Notes: a model not told the origin generated them from the letters alone. Shown: positions 35,733 to 48,300, counted from the stretch's first letter. The stretch: DNA of 64,000 bases from Ustilaginoidea virens (GCF_000687475.1 NC_057317.1:4526501-4590500), one strand, 5' to 3'. Program-made: numbers and translations.

Positions 35733-36409
35733 TTACATGGACTTGAGGTAGTTGGCTTCCTTAATCTTGGCTTTTCTTTCCTTGCGCATGGCCTTCTTCA
35801 GTTCGAGTCGTTTCTCCGCGGCGAGGATATTGTCCTCCACACTTCCTCCCTCCTTACCAGGTAGGTTGATGGACTGGTGCTGAAGAGGGATTTTCGGGGC
35901 TAATGCCTCGAGATTTCCTTCGGCAGCCAACTTGGCTTCGACGGCCTTTTGACGCTTGGCAGCTATTTTTCGTTGCTTCTTGGACTTGGCTAAGTTATCT
36001 GTGTCAGCAGCACGTAGCCTCCTAGCGACGGTCGCCCACAGGTGTGGCTGAATAGAAGTGGCAGCCCTAGAAAGGCGGGAGACGTACAAAACTCGTCGCC
36101 GGCGTTCTCATCCGTCGTGTCTGTTTTCTTCAAAACATCCAGGCATGACCATAGCCATTCGGGGTACTCTTCATCCTTTTTGGCTACGGGGTCTTGGCCG
36201 CCTTTCAGGTAGTTTAAACCCGTGAGAGTCGTGCCTTCGATGCAGATTGATCGAGCAGCAGGTGTTTCGGGAGGCGTAGCATCTGCCCCTGTAACGGGCG
36301 TTGACAGCTTCGGCTCAGCGTAGCGCAATTGCGTTGATGTGTTCAATCGGCGAGCCAAAGGAAGCCTTTGGCGTACTGTGACGGTGCGGACGCATCTCGC
36401 GCAGAACAT
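35733..36409 (-). CDS. mrpl37: Mitochondrial large-subunit ribosomal protein mL54 (yeast Mrpl37 type)
   Basis: Two exons, 36409-36088 and 35998-35733, join in phase to 195 residues. The intron is 89 nt (GTACGT...ACAG). The N-terminus is an Arg-rich presequence with CxxC (MFCARCVRTVTVRQRLPLAR). The middle has the family text YPEWLWSCLDVLKK, and the C-terminal half is highly basic and helical (SKKQRKIAAKRQKAVEAKL, KRLELKKAMRKERKAKIKEA). mL54 is a component of the large mitochondrial ribosomal subunit. The start at 36409 is preferred over 36430 because it gives a standard presequence. The next gene upstream, on the same strand, encodes a complex I subunit. Confidence 0.88.
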
Positions 36410-36859
36410 TGTTGGTTGTGCTGCGTCCAAAGGATTTTGACCTCGTCATAAGTTGTCGAGGCTGGAAGAAAGGCGGCTTGACGAGTTGGGATTGTCGAAA
36501 TTTAGGTGGGGACCGGTGGCCAGGACCAATGGGCGTGCTGGCCAGGCCGCAGGCGGCGTCTCGTGCAGGCTTGTCAATTGGGGACTCGAGTAGCTCTGGT
36601 GCAGCAGCATTCTTGCTGTCCTATGCATTGAAAGAATCAGCTTGGCAATTTTGGATTTTGCCGGAGATTGTGTTTCAAGATGGTTTTCCGCTTTGGGCGG
36701 GCACCCATACAGACACTCGGCTGCATCTTGCTTCTAAGCGATGCCACCAAAGGCTCCTTTCTGAACTTCGCCAGCCTTCACTCGCCACCGCAAGCTTGGC
36801 GCCATTTAAAAGTAATGCACACAAGTATATTTATAGTCAAGTCTCCTTGCTTCTGGCTA
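36410..36859. other. Intergenic region
   Basis: 450 bp between the 3' end of the complex I subunit gene and the start of mrpl37, both on the minus strand, so it should hold the mrpl37 promoter. No other gene is visible. Confidence 0.5.
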
Positions 36860-37308
36860 CTATGAAGAGAATCGGCCTTGGTTCAATCTGCGTATCTTGT
36901 CAGAGGTGTGCACCTTGGCCGCAAGGTCGAGCTCCTGATCCTTCTGTTCGATGTAGTTTTGTTGGATGAATTTAGTCCCCTTGATCTTGTTCGTAGCGAG
37001 CAGTTGCAGATATTTTTCTGGGAAGGGCCCCCTCTGTCAGTATGAGGAATATTGAAATCTGCACCAGCAATTTGACTCCTACCTCGCAACTCGCCGCAGT
37101 TTTCCAGATGATTAACACCCTCGCGCCTATAGCACTTTCCCAGTTCCTGCTGAACCAGCCGCGTCTTCATGGCTTCGACCCATTGTTCTCTGATGATGGC
37201 ATCCTCGGCAGCCTTGAAGGCTTTGGTGTCGTCGTAGTCAACTCCGTTAAAGGTAGGCGCAACGGTAGGCTTCTGGCTCTTGAAGAGCTCCGATTCGGCG
37301 GTTGGCAT
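36860..37308 (-). CDS. NADH:ubiquinone oxidoreductase 12 kDa subunit (NDUFB10 type)
   Basis: Two exons, 37308-37083 and 37017-36860, join in phase to 127 residues. The intron is 65 nt (GTAGGA...CCCAG). The start (MPTAESELFKSQKPTVAPTF, followed by NGVDYDD) and the block AIIREQWVEAMKTRLV match the fungal complex I 12 kDa family. The paired-Cys segment follows, with KCYRREGVNHLENCGELRE and KYLQLL. NDUFB10-type proteins sit on the intermembrane-space side of the membrane arm and are imported with Cys-pair oxidation. The C-terminal tail past IKGTKFIQQNY is longer than I recall for some homologues. The second exon is short and lies partly under spurious frames. Confidence 0.9.
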
Positions 37309-37803
37309 CGTGGCGAATGCAATCGAATCGGATGCTCGCGTTCCTCAACCAGATGCCGTTTCAATGTTGGGTGGATGGCCGTGCAAAAGATGGCGATCTT
37401 GATGTTCCCCCGGCAATCATAATCACCGGAGGTTCCAGTGTTTCAAGCCTCAAGCAGCAATAGACGTTGCTGCCTCAATATTAAGGCAAATTCTTCCGAG
37501 ATAATCCTAGGCACCTGATACGTGTGTTTAGGCGCTCCGGATACATGCCCCTCTATACTTCTCACCGCCTTATAGACGACCCACCTTTTTGCGTTGCAGA
37601 ATAAAAAAATTTGAGCAAGAAAATTCTGTCTCTGCCGAAGAAGTTGAAAAGCGTCCGCCTCCCCCATACCCTCTCTCCTTCGCTTGCTTTCGACTTTGGT
37701 GGATTTTTATTTTTTTTTACTTTACTTTTCAACATTCTCATCTTTGAATATTTTCTTGCGCACGCCTCTAGCTTACTAGTATCTAGTAAGCAATCTATAT
37801 ACG
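37309..37803. other. Divergent promoter region (complex I subunit / Gar2-like)
   Basis: 495 bp shared upstream region. Pyrimidine-rich sequence at about 37650-37740, with T and CTTT runs, precedes the Gar2-like start, as is common in highly expressed fungal genes. Confidence 0.55.
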
Positions 37804-39495
37804 ATGGCTAAATCGAAGAGCAAGGAGAGCAAGAAGGTTGGTACTTCGTCTGCTGTCAAAAATGTCGCCGCCAGCAAGCCTTCTCAGTCCTCCAAGGCAA
37901 AGTCCAAGGACGTCTCCAAAGCCGCTGCCAAGAAGGTAGTCAAGGAGAAGGATGTTCCCAAGAAGAAGAAGAAGGTTGTCGAGCCTGAGCCCTCTTCAGA
38001 TGAATCCGACTCTGAGAGCGAGAGCCAGAGCGAGAGCGAGTCGGAGTCTGAATCTGAAGCTGAGAAGAAAGCCGACAAGAAGATTGAGAAGAAGGCTGCT
38101 GCCAAGGGGAAAGCCAAAAAGGTTGAATCTGAATCCGAATCCGAATCAGGCTCCGACTCCGACAGCGAGTCCGAGGAAGATACCAAAAAGTCTGCCAAAA
38201 ATGGCAAGGCCAAGAAGGCTGCTGCTGCGTCTGAATCCGACTCTGACTCCGATAGCGAGTCTGGGGAAGAGACCAAGAAGGCTGCTGCGTCAGAATCCGA
38301 CTCCGACTCCGACTCCGACCCTGATTCTGACAGCGAGTCGGACGAGGAAACTACCAAGCCCAAGGTGAATGGCAAGGTCAAGGCCGAGGAAGAATCTTCG
38401 GACTCCTCAGATTCACCTGACTCTGACGAGAAGGTGGGCGTCAAGAAAGCCGCTGCTGAGGTAACCAACCCCCCCCCCCTTCCAGCTCTCCTACCTATCT
38501 TGCTAACCATAATGCAGACTTCTGATTCAGATGATTCCGACGAAGACTCGGATGGCAGCGACGATGAGTCTGAGAAGCCTGAGGCCAAACTTGAAGACGC
38601 CACTGCTTCCAAGAAGCGCAAAGCTGGCGATGACACTGACTCCCCCTCCAAAAAAGCCAAGACGGAATCTGAAGGAGCCAGCACCTTGTTCGCCGGCAAC
38701 CTGAGCTGGAACATCGATGACAATGCTTTGTACGAGGCCTTTAAGGATTTCGAGGGCTTGACCAATGCCCGTGTTGTCACTGATAAGATGGGCGGCCGCA
38801 GCCGCGGGTTTGGTTACGTTGACTTTGACAGTCCGGCTGCCGCCACCAAGGCTTACGAGGCCATGAAGGGCTTCGAGCTTGACAACCGCGCTCTCAATCT
38901 GGATTACGCCAATGCGCGCGCCGCCGAGTCTAACCCCCATGAACGCGCTGCCGACCGTGCCAAGAAGCATGGCGATGCCATCAGCCCTCCGAGCGACACT
39001 CTTTTCGTTGGCAATCTGCCTTTTAACGTTGAGCAGGATGCCGTCCACCAGTTCTTCAGCGAGTATGCCGAGATCTCCAGTGTTCGTTTGCCGACGGATC
39101 CGTAAGTTTTTTTGCCTTGGTTCCTTGATTCCTTGAGATGGAAAGAATGGTCATTAACATGCAAAACTAGTGAAACCGGCAATTTCAAGGGCTTTGGCTA
39201 CGTCAGCTTCAATTCCATCGACGACGCCAAGTCAGTGTTGGAGAAGACCAACGGCGTCCCATTCGGTGAAGGTAGAGGAGCTCGCTCGCTGCGTCTCGAC
39301 TTCGCTAGTACTCGTCCTCAGGGCGGCAGCGGCGGGGGCTTTGGCGGACGCGGTGGACGTGGTGGACGCGGAGGCGGCCGCGGAGGTGGCCGTGGCCGAG
39401 GCGGTGATCGCGGCCGTGGAGGTCGTGGCGGATTCGGAACTGGTGCCAACCGAACTACTTCGAGTTTCTCTGGCTCCAAGATGACCTTTGACTAA
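37804..39495 (+). CDS. Gar2/nucleolin-like nucleolar RNA-binding protein
   Basis: Three exons, 37804-38460, 38518-39101, 39171-39495, join in phase to 521 residues. Intron 1 (57 nt, GTAACC...GCTAACC...GCAG) is a multiple of three with no stop, so unspliced reading would add 19 residues. The N-terminus is Lys-rich, then alternating acidic Ser/Glu/Asp and Lys blocks (casein-kinase-II-type sites) run to about residue 270. Two RRMs follow: RRM1 at about 275-350 (TLFAGNLSW as RNP2, RGFGYVDF as RNP1) and RRM2 at about 379-455 (TLFVGNLPF, KGFGYVSF). A Gly/Arg-rich RGG tail follows. This is the order of S. pombe Gar2 and S. cerevisiae Nsr1, which act in early pre-rRNA processing and 40S assembly in the nucleolus. 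Confidence 0.95.
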
Positions 39496-40753
39496 AAGGA
39501 GGGTTGACCGTACGTCGTGGCTTCAGCGGGCTTTGCGTCAGTGGGTTTCTGTGGGCTTGTTGCTTCCGAAGCAAGTTGACTGCTGCGTTTTCCCCCAGCA
39601 CGAGCCTGTTGGCTTTGGGGGAAATGCCGTTGATACTTTGACGGGAAAACCTCTCGGCGGGTTCTGCACACACTTGATCCGTGGGCTCGTGGCGACCCTG
39701 CCTTCTCACCAGGAGGGAAAGCAGGCGCCAGATGGCATTGCTATGGCTTTTTGACGTGGGCTACTTGACAAATTGCGTCGTCACGACGACAATGCATATA
39801 CCAATGGGGGTTCTGAGGGATTTTGACGGGCTTGCCTCTTGACGGTAGGGCTCCTGGTCTGCCGAGCACATCGTCTCGACAGCCAGGGCTTCACCATCCG
39901 GGGGGAGCGCACGAAAGACTTCTACGAGACCTGGGGGCTTTCTGCACCGCAACCACTTTGGAGCTCGTGAATGACGACGACCTCGCGCCACTGAAGACCT
40001 GTACCATGTCCGATCCCGAAGCCTGTTCCGGCTGCCGTTTCTTACTATTCCGTATTGCATCATCTTCTTTCATCTCCTTTTTTCTTCTATTGCCATGCCA
40101 TCTCAGGTGAGTGTCGACAATTGCAAAATGCTTTGCGTCTTTTCATAGTCTCGGGTGTTTAGGCTCGGAAAAGTAATTCAAATTAATATATTGCGGCGTT
40201 TTATATATATATATATGTATATGTATATCGTCGCGATCTGCGCACGCGTCATCAGTCAGGCAGTGTGTATCTTGGCAAAGTGGGCGACTTTTCGCCGCAT
40301 GGCAGTCGGTAGCGGATCGTGAGCGCCAGCAAACTAGTAACTGAGTGCCATCCGCACTTGAATTAAAACTACCTAAGCCAACCGAATAAACAACCCTAGG
40401 TATCCCGCAGGGGGGGAAAGAAACCAAACATGGCCCAAATCCACGGCAATGAGCCGCAACTCCGACAGGCGACCGTAACGAAGGAAGCAGAAAAGCCCAA
40501 GATGGTATGGCCTCGGGACACTGGAGCGAGCTCGACACCCCTCTTGCATCCCATGTGCGGGGCCAATATCCGTGCCTTGAGTGGGAGAAAAAAAAAAAAA
40601 GGAAAAAAAGAAGAAAAGGGTCATGTCCAATAAAATATCGTCCCAGTAACATGACATATCCTTTGCGTTCTCCGAGACTCTGCCGTTGGATTCTCAATAC
40701 AACCGTTCAAAGCATGGATTCAAGGACTCGGCAGCCGCATCAAATATGAAAAA

Positions 40754-40785
<32 letters not shown>

Positions 40786-40862
40786 GAGAAGCAAGGACGG
40801 AAGAAAAGGGAGCTCTTCCTTCTCGGTAGCCCGTAGTAGTTCGTAGTGGTGGTGGTTAAAGT
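39496..40862. other. Intergenic region between convergent genes
   Basis: Holds the 3' flanks of the Gar2-like gene (+) and the membrane-protein gene (-). A TA run lies at 40202-40216, an A-rich tract at 40589-40617 and an AAAG repeat at 40747-40786. No gene supported. Confidence 0.55.
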
Positions 40863-42231
40863 CTAGGCCTGTGCAACAATGCTGCGGCCAACAGCGCCGG
40901 CTCCCCAACGCAGCTTTCGAAAGCCGCCAGAACTACGAATGACCTCGCGACCCGTGTGCGATGTCTCGTTTGCGGCGGTGATGCTCGCCGAGAAGGCGTC
41001 TTGCGCTTCTTGCCGACCGACTTCCCGTCCGATCACGTAGCCAGCACCGAAGCCGACTACCGACACGAGGACGACGACGCCAGCGCTGACCGCCCACGTG
41101 AACAGGGTGGGAGAGATGAAGGTCTCTTCTGAAGGGGCGACCATCTTTTTCTTCTTGCAGCTTGCCCTGTGATGGCGGCCGGCCGAGACGGATCTCTTGA
41201 CCCTACCAGCTGAGGCGTCCTCTCGCGTCGACGACTGTGTGGACGAGTTCCGTCTCCGAGATGGGGATGCGGGCCCGGGCCCGGGCCCGGGCCCTTGCGA
41301 GTGTGTCGTCTTTTCGCTCATCAACTCGGACTCGGGAACGAAGCAGAGTTCCATGGGCTGGTCGCTGGGCCCGACGCCGTTGCGAGTTTTGGCACGGCAG
41401 GTCTCGGCCTCTTCTTTGGATTTGGGCAAGCCTCTGGCCGCGGCGGCGCACGATAACAGAGTCGTCAGGGAGGCGCGCAGAGCAGCGTCGTTGTCCTCGC
41501 GAACTGACGGAGACATGAATGACGGCCCGCTGCGGTGCACTCTGGTCTGGGATCTTTGGGAGAAGGAGGGCCTCGTGAAGCCGCTGTGGGGGTGGGGAGG
41601 CATGCTTGCGGTTGCTGAATGGCTTCTCTGCGGGACATGTGCCGACGGGTGAGAAAAGGCATTTGGCTGCGGCCGAAACACGGGTCTGTTCGAAGCACGG
41701 CCGAGGGCCGTCGCATCATCGCCGTCTGTGTCGGAGTCGGCGTCGGACACGCGGTCCGCAACGTCGGCGGCAGCTTGAGAGTGTTCCGGGGAGCTCGCCA
41801 TCAGCCCGCCGTCGTCGCTGCCGTCGCTGCCGTCGCTGCCGTCGCTGTCGCTTTCATCAGACTCATCCTGGCTGCTGGTGCCTGCAACAGGCACGGCTGT
41901 CTGCTGTCGAGGCAGGGATCGCGCAGGAGGCTGTAAACGACGACGAGGAGGATTGTGCAGACCTCGGACCCTTAGGCCAGTGGTGACTATCTCGTCGCCA
42001 ATGCTGGAAAGCGAGGACGACGAGGGTTGAGAGGCGACTTCAACCCAGGATTCTGCGACCGATCAGCTAGCTGGGACACCGCGGCTGAAGAGAAGAGGGG
42101 AGCGATGACGATGATTTACCTTCGAACCGTCGAGGCTGCGATAGGCCGGGACTAGATCTGGAGGTGCCGGCGTGGGGAAGGCTGCAGGCAGGCTGGCTGG
42201 GCTTGGGCTGGCTTGGTTTATTCTGCTCCAT
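40863..42231 (-). CDS. Fungal single-pass membrane protein, unknown function
   Basis: Two exons, 42231-42120 and 42052-40863, join in phase to 433 residues. The intron is 67 nt (GTAAAT...GCTGATCGGTCGCAG). The N-terminal 340 residues are mostly disordered: an acidic Ser/Asp block at about 98-125, then Ser/Pro/His-rich text and a Gly-Pro run. One hydrophobic helix lies at about 355-379 (LFTWAVSAGVVVLVSVVGFG), with a basic KKKK cluster just before it, so the long N-terminal part is predicted to face the cytosol. The tail is short and polar (GREVGRQEAQDAF, LRWGAGAVGRSI). The TM-plus-tail portion looks conserved; no function is recognised. Confidence 0.7.
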
Positions 42232-45200
42232 GGTTGATGATGTGCAGCATCACTTGTCGAGGACTCTGGGCGGTTCGTAGCAGCGCCAGGGAGATGCGCG
42301 TCGACTTCGGGGGACCTGGGACTTGGACAACCAAAGACACGTTGGACTCAACAGGGCCGGGTGGTTTGATGATGCGATCAAGATGACGGCACCCCCTCCC
42401 CCCCGTCCAACGTTTGGCGCGAGCCCCGCCTTATCGCGAAGGTCACTAGCGACGGTCCCGTGGCCTGCGACTCTCCGTCCGCGGGCCAGAGTTGAAGCAC
42501 GGGCGACAAGGGGCGTTGTTCGAGTACTACGCGTCTTCGTCTTGGTATGCAATGCTTTCCTTTCCGCAAGAGGACGTGAGAGATGCAGGAGATGCAGGAT
42601 GCCAACGATGGGCGTTTTGTGTGAAGCACGAGCAGCTGATGGGGGTTGGGAAAGCCCAAGTTCTGTTGATGAGGCCGGGTGACTGACTAAGCCAGGGCGC
42701 AGGTGAAAGGGCGGTGTATTGGCCGGTGTACGGAGCATTGGCGGTGTTTTTGGGCGGGAATGTCGGTTGGGACAAGCTGGCGCTTGGACCATTGGACCAG
42801 CCATCCCTTGACTTGCGTTAGGTAAGGTCGACGACGCCCAGAGGGTGATGAATGCTAACAAGTACTGAGTACCTGGGCAGCGAGTGAGGAGCAGGAGCCA
42901 ATAAACGTACCCTCTGCCTCTGGCCTCCGAGTACAGTACCTCCTACCTCCTGTACCTAGGTACCTATGTACCTCTATTGCCGCTTCTTCAAAGTGCACGT
43001 ACGCGTACAGGAGGTAATCAGATCAGACCATGGATCGCCGACACACACATCATCCATCATTCAATGTCTGGTTTCTGTCGACGTTTCTTTCATCAACCCT
43101 GGCGCCAGACGACAAACCCGGGAAGCTGCGCCTTTTGGCATCCTGTCGGCTGTGAAACGCAAGGCACATTGTAAAGGTGTGCATGCTGAGACTTGTGGCC
43201 TCGCTAACTTTTAAGGTAAACCCTAAGACTTGGGAGAGTTACGAGCCGATCCTGACCTCACCAGTCGAGGGAAGCAGTTTAAGGTTGAGCAATGGCAAGC
43301 TCGCACTATTCAAGGTGGATGATTCGACGCCTAGGTTACTTGACCATACCTGTTGATGATTTCCACCGAATGGCTGACGAGACCTCCGGTTCATCCTCAT
43401 CCAACCCCTCTCTGACCATGACCAAGGCGTGCCTCATTCCTGGCATGAACCACTGCCCCCTCTTGCCATGGCAGGGCCACATCATCTTTGATGAAAACGC
43501 GGCGGAATTGCAACGGACGGATGTCTATTTCCCTCCTCTTCTTCTTCTTCTTCTTCTTCTTCTTCTTCTTCTTCTTCTTCTTCTTCTTCTTCTTCTTCTT
43601 CTTCTTCTTCTTCTTCTTCTTCTTCTTTTCTTTTTCTTTTTCTTTTTCTTTTTTTTAAGCTTCGTACAAGGATTTCTTACAAGGAGAAGCTGCTTATCAG
43701 TCAGGACGAAAGGAACCGCTCATTACGCACTGTGCGCGAGTACCGTCCGCAGCAACTCCGGCCCCGCACCCCTGCTCCCTGCTCCCTGCTCCCTGCACCT
43801 GCATGCCGTATCAGCTGAGACTTGTTGAGAACAACGGCGACGTCATACTGACTGCTTCGTTGGTGCGTACTGACTGGGTCCTCAATACCCTGGTCTTTTG
43901 CAAACTGCGAGTGAGATCGGATCCATCATCTAAGACCAACAAGTCGATCCAAGACAACGAGGGCCCCGTCAAGCCCTCGGGCTTGAAACCAAGCGGCCAT
44001 GGGTGTCGGGACTGCTGGGCAGGCAGCACGAAGAGCAGTGGCACTAAAACGCTATAATTCGTACGGAGAGTATTCTGCGTCTTGTGTAGATTACCTGGCA
44101 GGGACCAGTCAATCCTAAGCAAGCTCCAGTCAGTCGGCCACTGAGCAGGTATTGACCAGACCCCAAGACGCTTCCAGCATCTAATCTAACCTTGGATACC
44201 TGGGTGCACACGTACATGCACTGTGTGCTGCGTACTGCGTACTGCGTACTGCGCATCATCGTCTGAGACTCGTTTACCCCAGTGTGTGGAAAAGTCTGGT
44301 CATTTTCTCCAATCACGCCTCCACGGCTGGAGCAGATTGTTACCCACCAAACTGTAACTCGAGAGCTGGGAAAGTGAGAGCGAGGTGTGCACTGCGGACG
44401 TGACGTCGCATTGCTGGTGGTTGTGGTTGCGGTTGTGCCGGGGTGATTTGGCGTCCCTTGTCGGGTTGTTGTCAAAGGCAGCGCCTCCATTCATCAATGA
44501 TCAACGCCATCCACCATCAACGGGGAATGCTGGATGCTCCGGGCACTTGCGCAGGTTAGCTGGTCGCACAGACAGACAGTATGACTGGCCCATTCATTGT
44601 GTGCCCTGGAGTCTGGCTGGTGTTGGACCGTTGGTTGGCCTGGGACTTCTGCTGCCGGTGGGTGCCAGGTGGTTGTGTTTTTTTTCCGGTTTCTTCTCTC
44701 TTTTTTTTTTTTTTTTTTTCTGCCTTCTTTCTGCAGAGAGCACGGAGTACGGGGGTACTTGACGGCTTCCCATCGTCCACATGCGCGCTGCATCCATGCT
44801 GCGCCCACGCTGCAATCCATCCACATCCATCCACATCCCATCCACATCCCATCCACATCACATCCATCCACCTTTCCGCCGCTAAAAGCCTCCCAGGTTG
44901 TTGTTGATCTCCACAAAGTCTCCACGCAAGCTTGTCAGCCCGTCGCTGCCACAAACACCTCATCAACCTTTGAACCTGCTTGCCCGAGACAATCCTTCGC
45001 CCCCCAACCATTGCATTTTTAGCAAATCTTGTTCGTTCTCCCCCCTTGGCCTTTCCTTTTTTTTCCTTTTTTTTTTCTCCCCTGTTCTTCGTATTTCCTG
45101 TTCTTTCAATCGTTCGCTGTCCTTTGCCGTTGCTGCTCCTGGGCTCCTCCTTCCCCTCCGAGACGACGTCGTTGCCTTTTCGATTTCCAGCCCGTTCATT

Positions 45201-45638
45201 GATTGGCCCCGATTGGCTTTGCGCTAGCCATACCTCCTTCCGCAATCTTACCCATTCGAGATCCAAGCCTTGTTGCGCCCCTGGGAAAGCTGGAGGCTCG
45301 CAACCCCATCAGCGCCATCACATCACCAACGGATCAACAAAAACAAGGCATCTGGATCAGCCGGCATAGCATTACACTTTCGCTCTTGTTTCCAATCTCC
45401 TTCGTTACCCCTGTCTCACTACCAGTTTGACCATTTTCGGAGCAGTCTTTCGTTTCATTTCCCTCCTTTTTTTTTTTTTTTTTCCCCTCTTGGACAACCA
45501 ACCGGTCCAGCAACTGGCTCATTTTAATAGAAAAGGCGGCGCGTGTCCAGCGACTTTTCAGCCACCTGTGACGGCCGAGAGCCCAAAAAACTCTCCGTCA
45601 TCGATAGGACAACCCATCGCCGAGTCACGTCGTTCACC
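42232..45638. other. Long intergenic region, no supported gene
   Basis: 3.4 kb between divergently oriented genes. It contains CTACCTCCTGTACCTAGGTACC-type palindromic sequence near 42940-42965 and a (CTT)n microsatellite at about 43536-43626. Further along are TGCTCCC repeats at 43767-43795, TGCGTACTGC repeats at 44226-44254, CCATCCACAT repeats at 44815-44875, and T runs at 44700-44719 and 45468-45483. The stretch from about 45000 to 45638 is pyrimidine-rich and likely the promoter and 5' leader of the metallopeptidase gene. Confidence 0.6.
43536..43626. repeat. (CTT)n microsatellite
   Basis: About thirty CTT triplets, grading into CTTTTT units. They make a spurious polyleucine frame. Confidence 0.9.
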
Positions 45639-46096
45639 ATGGCTCCTACATTTCTCAAAGAGCTTCGTCGTCGGTCGAGAGCCAGCTGGCGGACTGACAA
45701 CTCAACCGACGCGTCTAGTGATGGAACAGCCAGCCAGGGGACTTCACCCTCAAGCGGCTCCGTAACACCTCCATCCGTAGGCCACCATTCCGATCCTGCG
45801 CTGCCTCTCCAAATAAAGGCAGGCAAAATCATGCAGCCACATCAGGCACAGACGTCTCAGTCACTCCGTCCCACCATGTCTGTTGGAAACAGCAGCAGAC
45901 ACAGCATGTTTGGCATGTCTGGTGTAGGTGCTCACCCTGCTGGTGGACGCAATAACGTGACCTTGTCACAATACGCGCCACGGATACACAACATATCGGA
46001 AAACTCTTGGGTGAGTAAATCATGCAAAGACTCTTGCGGACATGTTTTTTTTTTCTTCCCTTTATTTTTTTTCTTCCCTTTATTTTATTTATTTCT

Positions 46097-46143
<47 letters not shown>

Positions 46144-48300
46144 TATAGTGCGATGCTTCTCATTTTCCGGTCAATTGTTTTTGTTGACATGCTTTCACCA
46201 GGTGCATCAGAAGATCTTGTTGGTTCTAGGAACCATTGGCGAACCTGGCAAACACTCAATTGACGGCACCGTAACCGTGAGCCGATACGATGACAACTTC
46301 CCCGCCATTAGTTGGCCAGTGTGCGAATCGCACGTCAAGGTGCTTCTCTACCTCCAGCCTGGACCCAACAAATTTCGACTCGACTTTTCCAGCCCAAAGC
46401 TCGCCAATAGTTGCTCTTCTAATCCCATCCACGCCTCGTATTTGACGCTGCACATGATACCACCAATGAACACCCCGCCGTTGCAGCTCGCCATTATTGT
46501 TGGGTGCGACTCGCCCGAGCAATTTGATGCACCACCAGCACGAGTGGAGAAGGAGGGGAATGGCTTGCAGACGGCAATCAGAAAGTTCCGAATGGCCGCC
46601 TATCTCTGGCAGGCATTCACTGCCGAGCAGATGTGGAGAAATAAGCTGGGACGAAGAAGCTTCCGGTACGAGGAGGAATGGGGCCTGGGAACGGCCAACT
46701 ACCGCGACCGGGAAAATGGCACCATGCGTTCCGAAGCAAGGGTTCACGTCATACGATCAAAAAAGTCGGCGGCGCAGATTCGCAGTCTCAACGAGACTCG
46801 AGAGTCTGACAAGACGGCCGCTAACCAGGCTTTGTTCGACTTGGCCGCCGACGAGATCAAGGCATACTTCAACCCTCTTCCCGGTCAGAAGAACTATGTG
46901 TCAGCTCTCTTTCTCGACGCTCATTGGAGCTCTGAAGAGAAGGTTGTTGCGGGTCACGCCGCAATGGGCGGAAGCAGTGGTGACTTGCAACTCGCCATTT
47001 TTGGCTCGCATTGCCTGCATAGTTACCCTTCCAGTTTTGAGGAAGTGGTGCCGGCTTTCACAGACTGTACGCCGACCGATGCAAGCTGTGTTGCCAACGA
47101 GAACAACGAGGCCGGAAGTTCCTGGGAGGTAGCCAATATCGGCATCGGGGCCCACCTACACGAGACTGGACACTTGTTCGGCTGCCCGCACCAAGAGTCG
47201 GGGATCATGCAGAGGGACTACGTTGTCCTGAACCGCTCCTTTGTGTCGCGAGAGGCCTATTCGACGAGGATGAAGTCGAAAGGCGGTGTGGTGCAGCAGA
47301 GCGATGAGTGTGGATGGCATCGCCTAGACTGTCTCCGATTCCGAGCTCATCCTGCGTTCAGGCTGCCGAGCGATGCGCCCCTGAATGCTGACGACAGTGT
47401 GCAAGCATTTGCGACGGAAAACGGCGTGGTCCTAGCCACGGCAGCAACCGGCATCTCGTTTGTGGAGATTTTGGCCGAAGGAGACGACGTGTGCCACAGC
47501 TGGCTGGAGTACACCACCGAGAGCGGCCCAGTGCAACGTCAGCTTGCACTCAACGAACAAGACTTACGGGCACGCTTACCCGAGGCGAAGCGGAAAGGGC
47601 GCATGTCGATATCGATCAAATCCCACGGCGGCGGTCATCTGTCCATTGACGACTTTGGCGGCTTTACCGCGAAAGCGTCCATGGTCAAGCTGGGAAGCGG
47701 CAAACTGGCGTCCCGAAGCCAACGAGTGGGCGCATCGCAAACCGAGGACTGTGAGACGCAAGAGTTCATCTTTACGAGCGCTAGCAAACAGGACAGGGTC
47801 ATGTCACAAATCATTGCATACCACGGCTCTGTGCTGAATGGGCTCGAGTTTGTGTACGACGACAACACGTCCCAGCTACTGGGCAAGCAGGGATCAAAGA
47901 GAGAGTGCGACTCGTTTGAATTTGGTAAGAATGCCTGGGCTAGCCGCTCCGGCCTACCCCCCCCCCCCCCCCCGCCGGGCCTTGAAGCTAACAGGTGCCA
48001 GATGTTCGCCGCGGCGAGTACCTGAGCGGGCTATTAGTCAGAGCCGGGTCGCGCATCGAGGGCGTTCAGATTTTGACCAGTTTGGGTCGCAAATCACCCA
48101 CGTTTGGCAACGCCCATGGAGGAACCGCGTATGTTGCTGCTTACCCTTGGCCACCTGAACGCTGGTGGGTTACGTTTTACTGACTCGAGCCTTGGGGCTG
48201 CAGACATAATATCATCCCGCCGCGCGGCTACAGCATCTGCGGTATCTCGGGCTCATGCGGGTCATGGGTCACGGGCCTTTCTGTCTTGATCAAACGATGA
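45639..48300 (+). CDS. Metzincin-type zinc metallopeptidase with C-terminal jacalin-like domain
   Basis: Four exons, 45639-46010, 46202-47924, 48002-48128, 48204-48300, join in phase to 772 residues. Residues 1-124 are Ser-rich and disordered. The catalytic region carries HETGHLFGCPH at residues 444-454, the metzincin zinc motif HExxHxxGxxH, with a following Met at 460 (SGIM) as a probable Met-turn. Residues about 590-772 form a jacalin-like beta-prism domain ending GYSICGISGSCGSWVTGLSV. This pairing is known from the fungal 'putative peptidase' family that includes yeast YIL108W; the substrate is unknown. There is no signal peptide, so it is probably cytosolic. Intron 1 (191 nt) contains a run of about 36 T, and intron 3 a C run of about 17. 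Exons 3 and 4 fall outside the long open frame. Confidence 0.9.

Noticed and set aside
43292..43828. 178-codon frame with polyleucine
   Set aside because: Produced by the (CTT)n microsatellite.
44556..45266. 236-codon minus-strand frame with Lys runs
   Set aside because: Reads through T tracts and CCATCCACAT repeats in the presumed metallopeptidase promoter.
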